Under the pieces are notes generated by a model, which was not told the DNA's origin, searched no databases, and saw nothing but the letters and a program-made list of their open reading frames with translations. Of a DNA stretch of 64,000 nt, positions 11,252 through 21,500 are shown one piece after another. A program made the translations under genes and the position numbers. The DNA lies in NCBI GenBank assembly GCA_010909165.1, contig MU008236.1, positions 1-64,000 of the forward strand. The letters are read 5' to 3'. Positions within the stretch are counted from its first letter, which is position 1; each line of letters begins with the position of its first letter. Origin of the DNA: Anthoceros angustus. Taxonomy: Eukaryota > Streptophyta > Anthocerotopsida > Anthocerotales > Anthocerotaceae.

Positions 11252-13450
11252 GGCTTGGCGGCATGCAATGGTTGCCGGAAATGCCGCTGGAGGCAACCGT
11301 GGAGGGGATGACGGACCCAAAGTTGGTTGTACTTGACAAGAACATGGAAGTGGCGCCGCTTTCTTGGACCGTCACCCGAGATTGAAGGCGCATGGCGGAA
11401 TGTTAAAGCATCACGCGATATGTCTGTCCGGGGTAGAGAATGAAGAGCCGAAAAACGGGCTTCAAGCGGGCATGGGGATACCGCGCAAACGGGCGGTGGG
11501 AAAGGCGAGATGGAACGCGCGGTGGTGGCGCTTGGTGCCGATGGCCATGGAAGAGCTCGAGTAGCGAGTTCACACCACGGCCAGCAAGCGTGGCGTGTGC
11601 ACACCCCGGACATTGGGGCCCAAAACCCGTCGCCATGCGATGGCAAAGGCGCCGCTTGCTCGGGTCCGATGGTGATGTTGGGCGTGAGTCATGGTACAAC
11701 GGTCTCGATGAAGATGCCTCGGATGAGGCGCCCGAAATGTGAGGGGGAGAGGTGGAGTCGGACATTGACGAGGAAGGCGCCGCAGTGAGGCGGTCAGTGG
11801 GTCTATGCCGGGCGTTATGGGCGATGTATGACCGACTGCGAGAAGAGTCTCGCGCCTCGCAATCACAACAATAAGGATTTGGCGACGAGACATGGTGGTT
11901 ACCCTCGCCGCTAACCACGATGGATTGGTGGAACATGATGAGGGCCGGTAGGGATCGCCCAACGGTGAGACAACCAACGGCGGTTGTGTGTACCACAATC
12001 GTAAAAGCCAACAATGTGGGCAAATTTCGTGCGACATGTGAAGTCGCAAATGCGGAGAACCCTTTGAGAAGCCTGCAGAGCCTACCCATCGCGGTGTGGA
12101 TGGATTTGGTGTCTCGACATTGGAGATTGTGTGTTGCCAGTGCGGTGTCTTACTTGGTGGTGCGAGTTTCAAAGAACTTCCTCGTGATGAAGATGTTGAG
12201 GAAGATGTTGAGGACACCCTTCCTCCGAATGCCGGATGTGGAGGTGAAGGGCAAGAGGGGTCCAAAGCGGAAGAGGGTTCATCATATCTCCCAGTGTTGC
12301 CCAACATCCGCATCCTTTTGGTACGCAACTTGCGCTCATGAAATCTTGTTAGGGTTACATGGGGTACATATTTATCCACGAAATTCGGTGTGGATCCGAG
12401 TTTCGTTCAGCTGGATCGCCATGATAACCCGGCATGGTTCAGCTGTCTAACGTTCGGTAGTACTAACTCGTTGCAAGCGCTTGTTTTCCGTGGTTCATCT
12501 ACCATGAGAGTCCCTCGTGCTTACCCATGAAGGAGAGTCCATTTTATGTCCGTACATATGCAATCCACTCATACATCCCTTTTGGAAACAGATCAAGCCA
12601 TCCACTTCATGTTGAGACATGTATCGTGCAAACTATGGGCCATGGGAGTTTCAGCCTATTGTCCTGCAGTTTTGAGCATTAATTTGAAGTATTGGAGGAA
12701 CAATGTTAGAAAGGAGGCCGTATCATTTGCGGGGAAAAAGTCGACCCCATTATGTCCCAAAGGTGTGAAGCGGGAGTATTGGGATGTGTTTTGAAGGAGG
12801 AGCAAGACAAGATAAGTGGAGTTGTGGCTCCTAGCCAGAAAAAGCGCGCCATGAGCGAGGATGAAGGAGGTAGGAAGCGGTTCATATTCATGCTTTGGGT
12901 ACGGAGGTCAAGGGTTTTTAGACAGTTTAAAGCGAAGTACTCAAGGGACCCAAGCCCTGAATGAGATAAGGGCTGTAGGAAGTAATCATGGGTCTTGGCT
13001 TTCAAAGGCCGAGAGTGTATTGGAAGGAGTCCAAAATGGAGCGCTTTGGGTCCGTTGAGTGTAAATGGGGAGAAGGAGAAGGCTAATGTGGTGTGGGACA
13101 TGTTGAAGGAGGCGGGATATCGGCGATGAATGCGATGGGAAAGTCATGGAGGCCATCATGAAGCACAATGTTGAGAGGGCGGGTGGATGGTGAGGGAATA
13201 TCTTCCCGCAAATTGGCAAAGGATGCCGAGGGCTAAGGATGCATAAGCCGCCTGTGAGAGTCCTTCTTGTCTTTAGACACCCTGTTTGTCCATGCTTTTA
13301 CATTTCTTTGCTAATGGCTGCTTTTTTGCAGTTGGACAATTTTGGGGCTCGCCATAGAGATGTTGTGTCAGGAGAAGACACAAGTGCACCTTGTGCAGCA
13401 GGATGAGCCGAGACTCGAATGATGGCGTGGTCTAGATAGTAGATTCAGCC
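11252..13450. other. Unrecognised region, possibly with degraded coding sequence
   Basis: Follows duplication pair 2. Several medium frames occur on both strands (plus 12096-12341 with an acidic DEDVEEDVED stretch; plus 11920-12450; minus 11403-12379), but none matches a family I know and none keeps a clear advantage over the others. Around 12546-12964 a plus-strand reading shows protein-like composition across frame changes. A TTTTTTGCAG at about 13323-13332 resembles a splice acceptor, without a recognisable exon. It may be a broken gene or transposon. Confidence 0.3.
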
Positions 13451-13529
13451 ATATTTTGTGAACAAACTCCTAAACACTCTAAGCCCCTTTTCTTTTACAA
13501 ATGCTTTTAGGGATCATTCACTTACTACG

Positions 13530-13756
13530 ATACTTTTACTACGGATATTTTCATTTCAGCGCTTTATTATAAGGGTTTTACTACATTACTTTTACTACAA
13601 GAGTTTTACTATATTACTTTTACTACAAAAGTTTTACTACATTGCTTTTACTACAAGAGTTTTACTACATTGTTTTACTACAAGAATTTTACTATATTAC
13701 TTTTACTACAAGAGTTTTACTACATTACTTTTACTAAAGAGTTTTACTACGATCGT
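13530..13756. repeat. TTTTACTAC tandem array (about 28-bp period)
   Basis: Roughly six imperfect units of the form TTTTACTACATTAC + TTTTACTACAAGAG. A few GTTGTAAAG words follow at 14085-14100. It resembles the TTTACTACGG and GTTGTAAA words in duplication pairs 1 and 2, so these AT-rich arrays may share an origin. The plus-strand open frame over it is only a translation of the repeat. Confidence 0.8.
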
Positions 13757-14225
13757 TTAAATTAGACCACGTTAATTAACCATGGTTTATTCACACCGGT
13801 TAATAAACCATGGTTTGTTCTTGATGATTTAAACGACACGAGTTAATAACTAATCATGGTTAAAATGGGTTTACCCCGTAGTAAGCGATGAAAGTAATTT
13901 ATGTCGTAATTACACAAGTGGGTAACTACAGGTGCGTGAAGAGAATACATCATATAAATACCGTATTAAATTATAGTATTTATCCCTATATACGGTATGA
14001 GGACATTACCACGGAAATTAACGCTTTGTCTTTACTACGGGTGTTTTACTACTGGAGTAGTAATTGCATAGTAAAGTCTGTTGTAAAGTCCGTTGTAAAG
14101 GTTATGTTTTCCTTGTAGTGAGCAAGGTGTGAAGTTTGAAGTCTATATGCCTGATCTGTTCCTGCACGTCTTTCAAATCTATGCCAAGGGTTGCGATGGT
14201 TCTGTTGGTGTGAACATGACGCCTA

Positions 14226-14600
14226 TCAACATATTGAGAATGAGTCTCGATTCTTTGGGCCAACTGATACTGAAGCCTGTTGTGCAGATTGTGCGGTCAG
14301 AAAACTGTTAGGGTTACCAATAGCAGTTTCTGGAGGACGCTGTAGAAGCCGCCTAGGATTAGTTGTGAAAGTCAGATGCTGGAAATCTGGGTAGAGAAGT
14401 TCCACGATGGTGTTGAAAGCCCGCTCAAGCTCAAATGTTTGGGCAGGCCTGTCCTGATTTCTGACAGTCCATTCGTAGGTTCTTTGATGTAATCTCTCCG
14501 CAATATTCCTATCTGCAGCTCTCGTCCTGGGGCGGTTCTGCCTTTGTTCAATCTGCTCAGCGCGAGGTTGCCATTGCTGGCCCTCGTCGCGTCGTGCCAT
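14226..14600 (-). CDS. Unrecognised ORF downstream of a copia primer-binding site
   Basis: A 124-residue frame starting MARRDEGQQWQ, rich in Gln, Arg and Glu. It lies about 370 bp inside a minus-strand initiator-Met primer site (14973-14986), where gag of a copia element would begin. The sequence (ERAFNTIVELLYPDFQHL) does not show the usual copia Gag signatures, so Gag is inferred only from position. Both reading frames downstream are closed, so it is probably truncated. It could also be unrelated host sequence. Confidence 0.4.
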   Translation of the reverse strand: MARRDEGQQWQPRAEQIEQRQNRPRTRAADRNIAERLHQRTYEWTVRNQDRPAQTFELERAFNTIVELLYPDFQHLTFTTNPRRLLQRPPETAIGNPNSFLTAQSAQQASVSVGPKNRDSFSIC

Positions 14601-14972
14601 CTAGGATGGCTGAAACTCTGATTGTAGGAATGCACTCAGAATGCATCCTGTAATTTTCTTTTGAATTTATATGTATTGCCTTGTAATGCCTATTGCCTGA
14701 TCTGACAGGTGTCCTAGCGAACCTATATCAGAATTGCTCAAATAGCAATCTGATATAGATGCACTAGGGTGCTCTCCAGATCTGCAAGTGCATTTGCAAA
14801 ACCAGCAATTTAAAAACAACAAGAAAAACAATCAAAGTTTCATTTCTTGATTTGTGTTTTGTTTATCCTTTAAAGAACATTCTTAAAAAGATAAGAACCA
14901 AAAACACACGTTTGTGCATATCCAAATATGCACAATTTGATGTGCATTCTCTAGAATGCAATCCACGCTATG

Positions 14973-14986
14973 TACGTCTGATACCA
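14973..14986 (-). other. Primer-binding site for initiator-Met tRNA
   Basis: Minus-strand TGGTATCAGACGTA directly follows the LTR end TTTGTCA. TGGTATCAGA is the usual copia primer site, complementary to the 3' end of initiator Met tRNA. It fixes the orientation of this element as minus. Confidence 0.8.
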
Positions 14987-15188
14987 TGACAAATAACATA
15001 AATAACGCAGACCAATTAAACATTAATTACATTGTGTATATCAAGAACAAGTAAGTGCTTATACAAAGTAAGACAAACTTAAACTAAAACTGAAAGGGTA
15101 TGTCTATTCATCTAAGGGACGTAACCCTAGCCAAGAGGTAGGCTAACTTAGGTTCCTTTTAATCTGACTTCTTAACGTGCTGATAACA
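14987..15188 (-). repeat. Probable copia 5' LTR
   Basis: On the minus strand the segment starts TGTTATCAGCACG and ends TTTGTCA, flush with the primer site, giving TG...CA ends and about 202 bp. A TGTATAAGC at mid-length could be the TATA box. The start is inferred from the TGTT consensus only. No second copy of this LTR was seen to confirm it. Confidence 0.6.
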
Positions 15189-15246
15189 CTCAAGTAACCC
15201 TTAAGTTCATCACAATCATTACCTACACGCGTTCACAACCTCAGCC

Positions 15247-16182
15247 GCCTCAACAAGCAAGGCGCCCTCTAACTCTCCCTCTACAGTAGCTGCACCACTA
15301 GCACTGCTCCAAAAATTCACCAACTCCCGACCTACAAAGACACCACAGAATTGTAGGCCATGCCTCAGCGGAAAGGAGTCCACCACGGGTGCCTAGGGAC
15401 CCCCTGACCCACGCCGCAATTTTGTCCCCACCTCTAAGACTAACTCCTCCAACAATTTGAGCACCTTCTTGTTCTGATTTGGGATTCATCCCTTAGGCTC
15501 ACTTGTGGCTTCCTTCCACTATTACCTACACTCTAATTATCTACTCATCTCCCTCCTCCACGCTCAACTCAACTCTCCATTCTCCTCCTACTCTAACTTC
15601 ACTTCAAGCTCACAGGCCCCGGCTCGCCCTTACGACACAACTGCCTAGGGTCCGCCTATAAGCCAACAAGTTCTTCCTTGGGCCGGTTGCTGAGGTTGAC
15701 ACTGTGCCGAGAACCTCCGAGTCTTTCCCACATGAGTCTACCCTCAAGCCGAGTTCCTTGGGCATCGCCACACCCAAAGCAAAGCAATTTCACAGCAACC
15801 ATTCACGAGGGGAGCAACTCGTCGAGGCGCCCGTAGGGAGCGAGCCCTCTACCAAGCACTCCAATCACCGCGAACTTCCTCTCTACTAGACACTGCGTTA
15901 GCTTGCAGCCGGCACAAAATTCCTTCTCAGGGAGCAAAGGACTCGCGTGTATGGAAGTGCAAGACGTGATAATTTACTTCATGAAATCCTCCCCCTCTTA
16001 TAGGGGGATCCTCACATGCGACCTCCCTCTGGTGTTCCCGCTGTAGGCCACCTTTTCCAATAGTCTATTATTCCCTACCACCAGTATTTAAGTCCTGGCA
16101 TCCAAGTCTATTGTCTTATCCTAAGTAAAATTCTATTCTAGTAGGTTCACCAATGTCAATCTTTAAATGAGTTCAGCCTACA
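15247..16182 (-). repeat. LTR of the coiled-coil element, copy 1
   Basis: Minus-strand LTR beginning TGTAGGCTGAACTC at 16182, after a purine-rich tract (GGGAAATGGGAACG) that would be the polypurine primer of plus-strand synthesis. It holds a CCCCCTATAAGAGGGGGAGG box near 16000 as probable TATA. Related copies lie at 17638-18557 and 56470-57465. Its left end merges into the copia LTR region, so the terminal CA is not visible here. It sits just 3' of the coiled-coil ORF, so it would be the 3' LTR. Confidence 0.75.
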
Positions 16183-16213
16183 CCACCTAACGTTCCCATT
16201 TCCCAAAGCACAT

Positions 16214-17637
16214 TTATGGCCATTGACCAATTTGATCCTTATCCTGCTGGGATGGTGACGGGTTCTCTTCTGGTTGGCCTCCTCCTGCCCTCTTGGCTGC
16301 TGGCTCTTCCATAGCCTCAGGCTCCTCTCTAACTTGTGGGGTAAGGGTCTTTCTTGCCCCTTCTTCATTCACCGCGGGGGGTGGCCCTCCGCTCCCTCTT
16401 TCCTCCGTTGGTCGTGCCTCGCCTCCATCACGGGCCGGCCCGTCATCGCTGGTCTTCATCGCTGGCCGCGCCTCTGCAGTACCCGTCCTACCGAGGTAGG
16501 CTGGCAACCTACCGGGGTAGGCTGACACCCTACCGTGGTAGGTTGGTCACTTTCCTCCAGTGCTGCTCCCTTCTTTCCCTCATTTTTGGGGAGGGCTTTT
16601 GGGTCAAGTTCCCCTTTGCTCTCCTGCCTGTTGTTGGATTTGTCCATACATACCATAGAGCATCCTTAGTGATCCTTCCCTCCCATCAACCCACCGGGCG
16701 ACGTCTTCTTCACCTATTGATCCCTCCTCATCCTTTAATGTTGATCTCCTCCGGCGTTGTCACTCCTTCCGCCGGTTTGCCATCCACTACAGGGGGTACG
16801 TTGTTGAGTTCCCCCGACTCTTCGTTGCTCTTGTCAGGCCCTCCATGGCCTGTCCCTTCCCTTGGACCTACGCCCGTAGGCCCTTGTTCTACCACGGTAG
16901 GCGGTAGATTGCCTTCCTACCATAGTAGGGTGATCACCTACCGTGGTAGGCTGATCACCTGCAAGCGTAGGTTGACTTTCTGCTTCTTGTGCCCTCACCT
17001 TCCCGTGGCGCTGTAGAATCCTCCCTCTCCATTCCTTCCTCCAACTCCTCATGGGCCCAAGTCGCTCCCGCCTCATGAAGTCGGGCCTCCCGGCCTCACT
17101 CTCATGAGGGCCTCTCTATCATCATCATAGGCCCTAGTGCCCTTCTTTGTGAGGCGTAGCACCTTATTATTGGCCTTGAGAATTTGATTGTGGAGATGAA
17201 CTCCCAAGCTCTGGTACTTCATCTCAAGGTCGTCAAGGTCTTCAGGCCACGCCCCTTCTTCACACCTACATTTGTAGACGTCCCTTGCCAAAGTCAATTC
17301 CCCCACTCTTACATGGAGGGCGATGTTTTCTTCCCTGGCCTCCTTCAATTGGTTGGTCAATTTTTCTATGGCATAATCTGCCCGAAATTTTCTCTTCTTG
17401 ACCACCAACATCCTATGCACCACTGCTTGGTGGTGCTTCTCTTGCTAAGCCTTCTCTTGCTCTCCTTCCTCGACTCGTCTCGTGAGTTCCAACTGCCGGG
17501 CATTCCTCTCGCATTCCATCTCCTTTTCGAGAGATCTTGTTTGACTAGCTCGGTGCCTCTCACCTCCAGACTTAACCGAGTTTTTGCAGCTCCTCTTCCA
17601 CATCCGGATCTTGATGGCTTGGGTAGCCGCCTCCTGC
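16214..17637 (-). pseudogene. Duplicate 3' half of the coiled-coil ORF
   Basis: Minus-strand fragments match the C-terminal half of the protein at 18589-22611: VENIALHVRVGELTL-type coiled coil (17423-17073), a QPT-repeat part (17076-16834, 16656-16456) and a hydrophilic tail ending DKDQIGQWP at 16214. Frameshifts and an in-frame stop between pieces break it. It is cut at 17637 by the duplication junction. Confidence 0.7.
16490..16555. repeat. CCTACCNNGGTAGG palindrome cluster
   Basis: Three imperfect palindromes in a row (CCTACCGAGGTAGG, CCTACCGGGGTAGG, CCTACCGTGGTAGG) spaced about 21 bp apart. On the minus strand each encodes QPT.VG. The counterpart in the second copy (about 18838-18885) is degraded. 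Confidence 0.75.
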
Positions 17638-18557
17638 GCCTCAACAAGCAAGGCGCCTCTAACTCTCCCTCTGATTTTGCACCACTAGCATGCTCCAAAA
17701 TTCACCAACTCCCGACCTACAAAGACACCACAGAATTGTAGGCCATGCCTCAGCGGAAAGGAGTCCACCACGGGTGCCTAGGGACCCCCTGACCCACGCC
17801 GCAATTTTGTCCCCACCTCTAAGACTAACTCCTCCAACAATTTGAGCACCTTCTTGTTACAGATTTGGGATTCATCCCTTAGGCTCTGCTTGTGGCCTTC
17901 CACTATTACCTACACTCTAATTATCTACTCATCTCCCTCCTCCACGCTCAACTCAACTCTCCATTCTCCTCCTACTCTAACTTCACTTCAAGCTCACAGG
18001 CCCCGGCTCGCCCTTACGACACAACTGCCTAGGGTCCGCCTATAAGCCAACAAGTTCTTCCTTGGGCGGCAGGGTTGACACATGTGAGAACCTCCGTGGA
18101 GTCTTTCCCCATAGTCTACCCTGGGCCGAGTTCCTTGGGCATCGCCACACACCCAAAGCAAAGCAATTTCCAAAGAACCATTCACGAGGGGAGCAACTCG
18201 TCGAGGCGCCCGTAGGGAGCGAGCCCTCTACCAAGCACTCCAATCACCGCGAACTTCCTCTCTACTAGACACGTTGCTAGCTTGGTAGGCAAAATTCCTT
18301 CTCAGGGAGCAAAGGACTCGCGTGTATGGAAGTGCAAGACGTGATAATTTACTTCATGAAATCCTCCCCCTCTTATAGGGGGATCCTCACATGCGACCTC
18401 CCTCTGGTGTTCCCGCTGTAGGCCACCTTTTCCAATAGTCTATTATTCCCTACCACCAGGATTTAAGTCCTGGCATCCAAGTCTATTGTCTTATCCTAAG
18501 TAAAATTCTATTCTAGTAGGTTCACCAATGTCAATCTTTAAATGAGTTCAGCCTACA
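17638..18557 (-). repeat. LTR of the coiled-coil element, copy 2
   Basis: Matches 15247-16182 almost throughout, including the TATAAGAGGGGGAGG box (near 18370) and the GCCTACACCACC boundary with the coding part. Small indels distinguish them: for example CGGCACAAAATTCC in copy 1 against GGTAGGCAAAATTCC here. Reading leftwards it follows the coiled-coil ORF as a 3' LTR. Confidence 0.75.
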
Positions 18558-18588
18558 CCACCTAACGTTCCCATTTCCCAAAGCACAT

Positions 18589-21500
18589 TTATGGCCATTG
18601 ACCAATTTGATCCTTATCCTGGGGATGGTGTTCTCTTCTTCCTCCTTGGCCTCCTCCCGCCTCTTGGTCAGCTTCTTCCATAGCCTCGGGGCTCCTCTCT
18701 AACTTGTGGGTAAGGGTCTTTCTTGCCTTCTTCATTCACCGGGGTGGCCCTCCGCTCCCTCTCCTCTTGGTGGTGCCTCGCCCATCACGGGCCGGCCCAT
18801 CGTGGTCTTCAGCCGCCGCGCCTCAGCATCTGGCCCCACCGAGGTAGGGTGGCAACCCACGGGGTGGTCTCACCGTGGTAGGTTGGTCACTTTCCTCCAA
18901 GGTCAGCTCCCTTCTTTCCCTCATTTTTGGGGAAGGCTTTTGGGTCAAGTTCCCCTTTGCTCTCCTGCCTGTTGTTGGATTTGTCCATACATACCATAGA
19001 GCATCCTTAGTGATCCTTCCCTCCCATCAACCCACCGGGCGACGTCTTCTTCACCTATTGATCCCTCCTCATCCTTTAATGTTGATCTCCTCCGGCGTTG
19101 TCACTCCTTCCGCCGGTTTGCCATCCACTACAGGGGGTTCGTTGTTGAGTTCCCCCGACTCTTCGTTGCTCTTGTCAGGCCCTCCATGGCCTGTCCTTCC
19201 CTTGGACCCACGCTGAGGCCCTTGTTCCCACGGTGGGCGGTAGATTGCCTTCACATAGTAGGGTGATCACCTACCGTGGTAGGTGATCACCCGAAGCGTA
19301 GGTTGACTTTCTGCTTCTTGTGCCCTCACCTTCCCGTGGCGCTGTAGAATCCTCCCTCTCCATTCCTTCCTCCAACTCCTCGCAGTCCAAGTCGCTCCCC
19401 GCCTCATCGAAGTCCGAGGCCTCCGGCCTCACTCTCATGAGGGCCTCTCTATCATCATCATGAGGCCCTAGTGCCCTTCTTTTTGTGAGGCGTAGCACCT
19501 TATTATTGGCCTTGAGAATTTGATTGTGGAGATGAACTCCCAAGCTCTGGTACTTCATCTCAAGGTCGTCAAGGTCTTCAGGCCACGCCCCTTCTTCACA
19601 CCTACATTTGTAGACGTCCCTTGCCAAAGTCAATTCCCCCACTCTTACATGGAGGGCGATGTTTTCTTCCCTGGCCTCCTTCAATTGGTTGGTCAATTTT
19701 TCTATGGCATAATCTGCCCGAAATTTTCTCTTCTTGACCACCAACATCCTATGCACCACTGCTTGGTGGTGCTTCTCTTGCTAAGCCTTCTCTTGCTCTC
19801 CTTCCTCGACTCGTCTCGTGAGTTCCAACTGCCAGGCATTCCTCTCGCATTCCATCTCCTGCACTCAGAGATCTTGTTTGACTAGCTCGGTGCCTCTCAC
19901 CTCCAGACTTAACTGAGTTTTTTGCAGCTCCTCTTCCACATCCCGGATCTTGATGGCTTGGGTAGCCAAAACCCGCTCCTGCGCCTCCATGCATTGAGCC
20001 GCTCATCTTTCCCTCCCTAGAGCATCGGATTTTACTCGTCGCTCTTGCTCTAGTTGGGCGTAATGATCCTTTGCCTTCTACCACCATGTATCTTGTTGAT
20101 TGGTGGATCGGAGGGCTCTCTCTTCCAATTGGGACAACTTCCCCTCCAACGTCTTCTCTGTCCGCTTGTGATCCAAGATGTCTTGTTGGAGCTTCTCTAC
20201 GACCTTCTCCAACTTCGTGACCTTCTCGTCAGACTCCACGGCTTCAAGTTGCCATCTGGTCCCTGCTTGTCTCTCTCCGCCTCGGGCCTTGTTCACCTTG
20301 ACCTCCTCTTGACATGCCATGAGAGAGGCTACTAGCTCCCTTGCCTTCTTCAAATCTCCTTGGCCTCCGCCGGCATGGGTAGATCCCCGCACCGCCGCCT
20401 CTCCATCTCCTCGCTGCACACCGGCTTGCCGCTGGCGCCTCCTTGGCGCCTCCGCCCTCCTTCTCCTTCCTACCGTGGGCTGCACGCCACCGACGTGGCA
20501 GCTTGCCAACCGCGATAGGTTGCTTCCCCACCGCCGTAGGTTGCTTGCCTATCACGGTAGGGTGACGCCTCTTGGCCGTGGCCGCCCTACCTACCATGGT
20601 AGGGTGACGGGGTGCACATCCTTCGAGCACCCAAGAAATGGTGGGAACTCCACCCACCCTTGGGATGACCCTCCACAGAGGGGTAGGCTGCACTCCTACC
20701 ATGGTGGTCCCCTCATATACTACCACTTGGCCTTGATTGTACTGCGCATCTCCTGCCTCCCTTGAGGCTCATTTGAGGATATCCTCCACCTCCGGCAATC
20801 CCATATGTATTGCTATCACCTCCTCCTCTCGGTTTCTTGCGATGCTTGAGGATGCTTGTCCTCCCAAGGTCTTCCTTAAAGCCAAAGGCAAGGGCCTTTC
20901 TAAGCTTGGCTTGAGGTGAATAACCTCAAAGGGATGCCAAGAATCTTGAGCTCCTTGCTAGTCAAGAGCCCCTCCGCTTTCCCACCCTAGAGCATCGGAT
21001 TTTACTCGTCGCTCTTGCTCTAGTTGGGCGTAATGATCCTTTGCCTTCTACCACCATGTATCTTGTTGATTGGTGGATCGGAGGGCTCTCTCTTCCAATT
21101 GGGACAACTTCCCCTCCAACGTCTTCTCTGTCCGCTTGTGATCCAAGATGTCTTGTTGGAGCTTCTCTACGACCTTCTCCAACTTCGTGACCTTCTCGTC
21201 AGACTCCACGGCTTCAAGTTGCCATCTGGTCCCTGCTTGTCTCTCCTCTGCCTCTCGGGCCTTGTTCACCTTGACCTCCTCTTGACATGCCATGAGAGAG
21301 GCTACTAGCTCCCTTGCCTTCTTCAAATCTCCTTGGCTGGCCTCCACGGCCTTGTGGATGGGTAGATCCCGCCGCTCCATCTCCTCTTTGCCGCTGCGGC
21401 GGCTGCTGGCGCTCTCTTGGCGCCTCGCCCTCCTTCTCCCTTCCCTACCGTAGGCTGCACCGCCTACCGGCGTGGGCTTGCCAACCGCGATAGGTTGCTT

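Larger units (their letters stand above)
15247..19987. repeat. Head-to-tail duplication pair 3 (about 2.39 kb unit)
   Basis: Copy 1 is 15247-17637 and copy 2 is 17638 to about 19987. Both begin TCAACAAGCAAGGCGCC and end near TGGCTTGGGTAGCC...CTCCTGCGCC. Each contains the LTR plus the 3' half of the coiled-coil ORF. Long stretches are identical (for example 17190-17440 with 19526-19776), while the palindrome-rich parts differ by many indels. The tandem order (LTR, half ORF, LTR, half ORF) is not a normal retroelement layout. Confidence 0.85.

Noticed and set aside
11403-12379. Long minus-strand ORFs (228 and 269 residues)
   Set aside because: They overlap each other and plus-strand frames, are Ser/Arg/Pro-rich as GC-rich shadows often are, and match no family I recognise.
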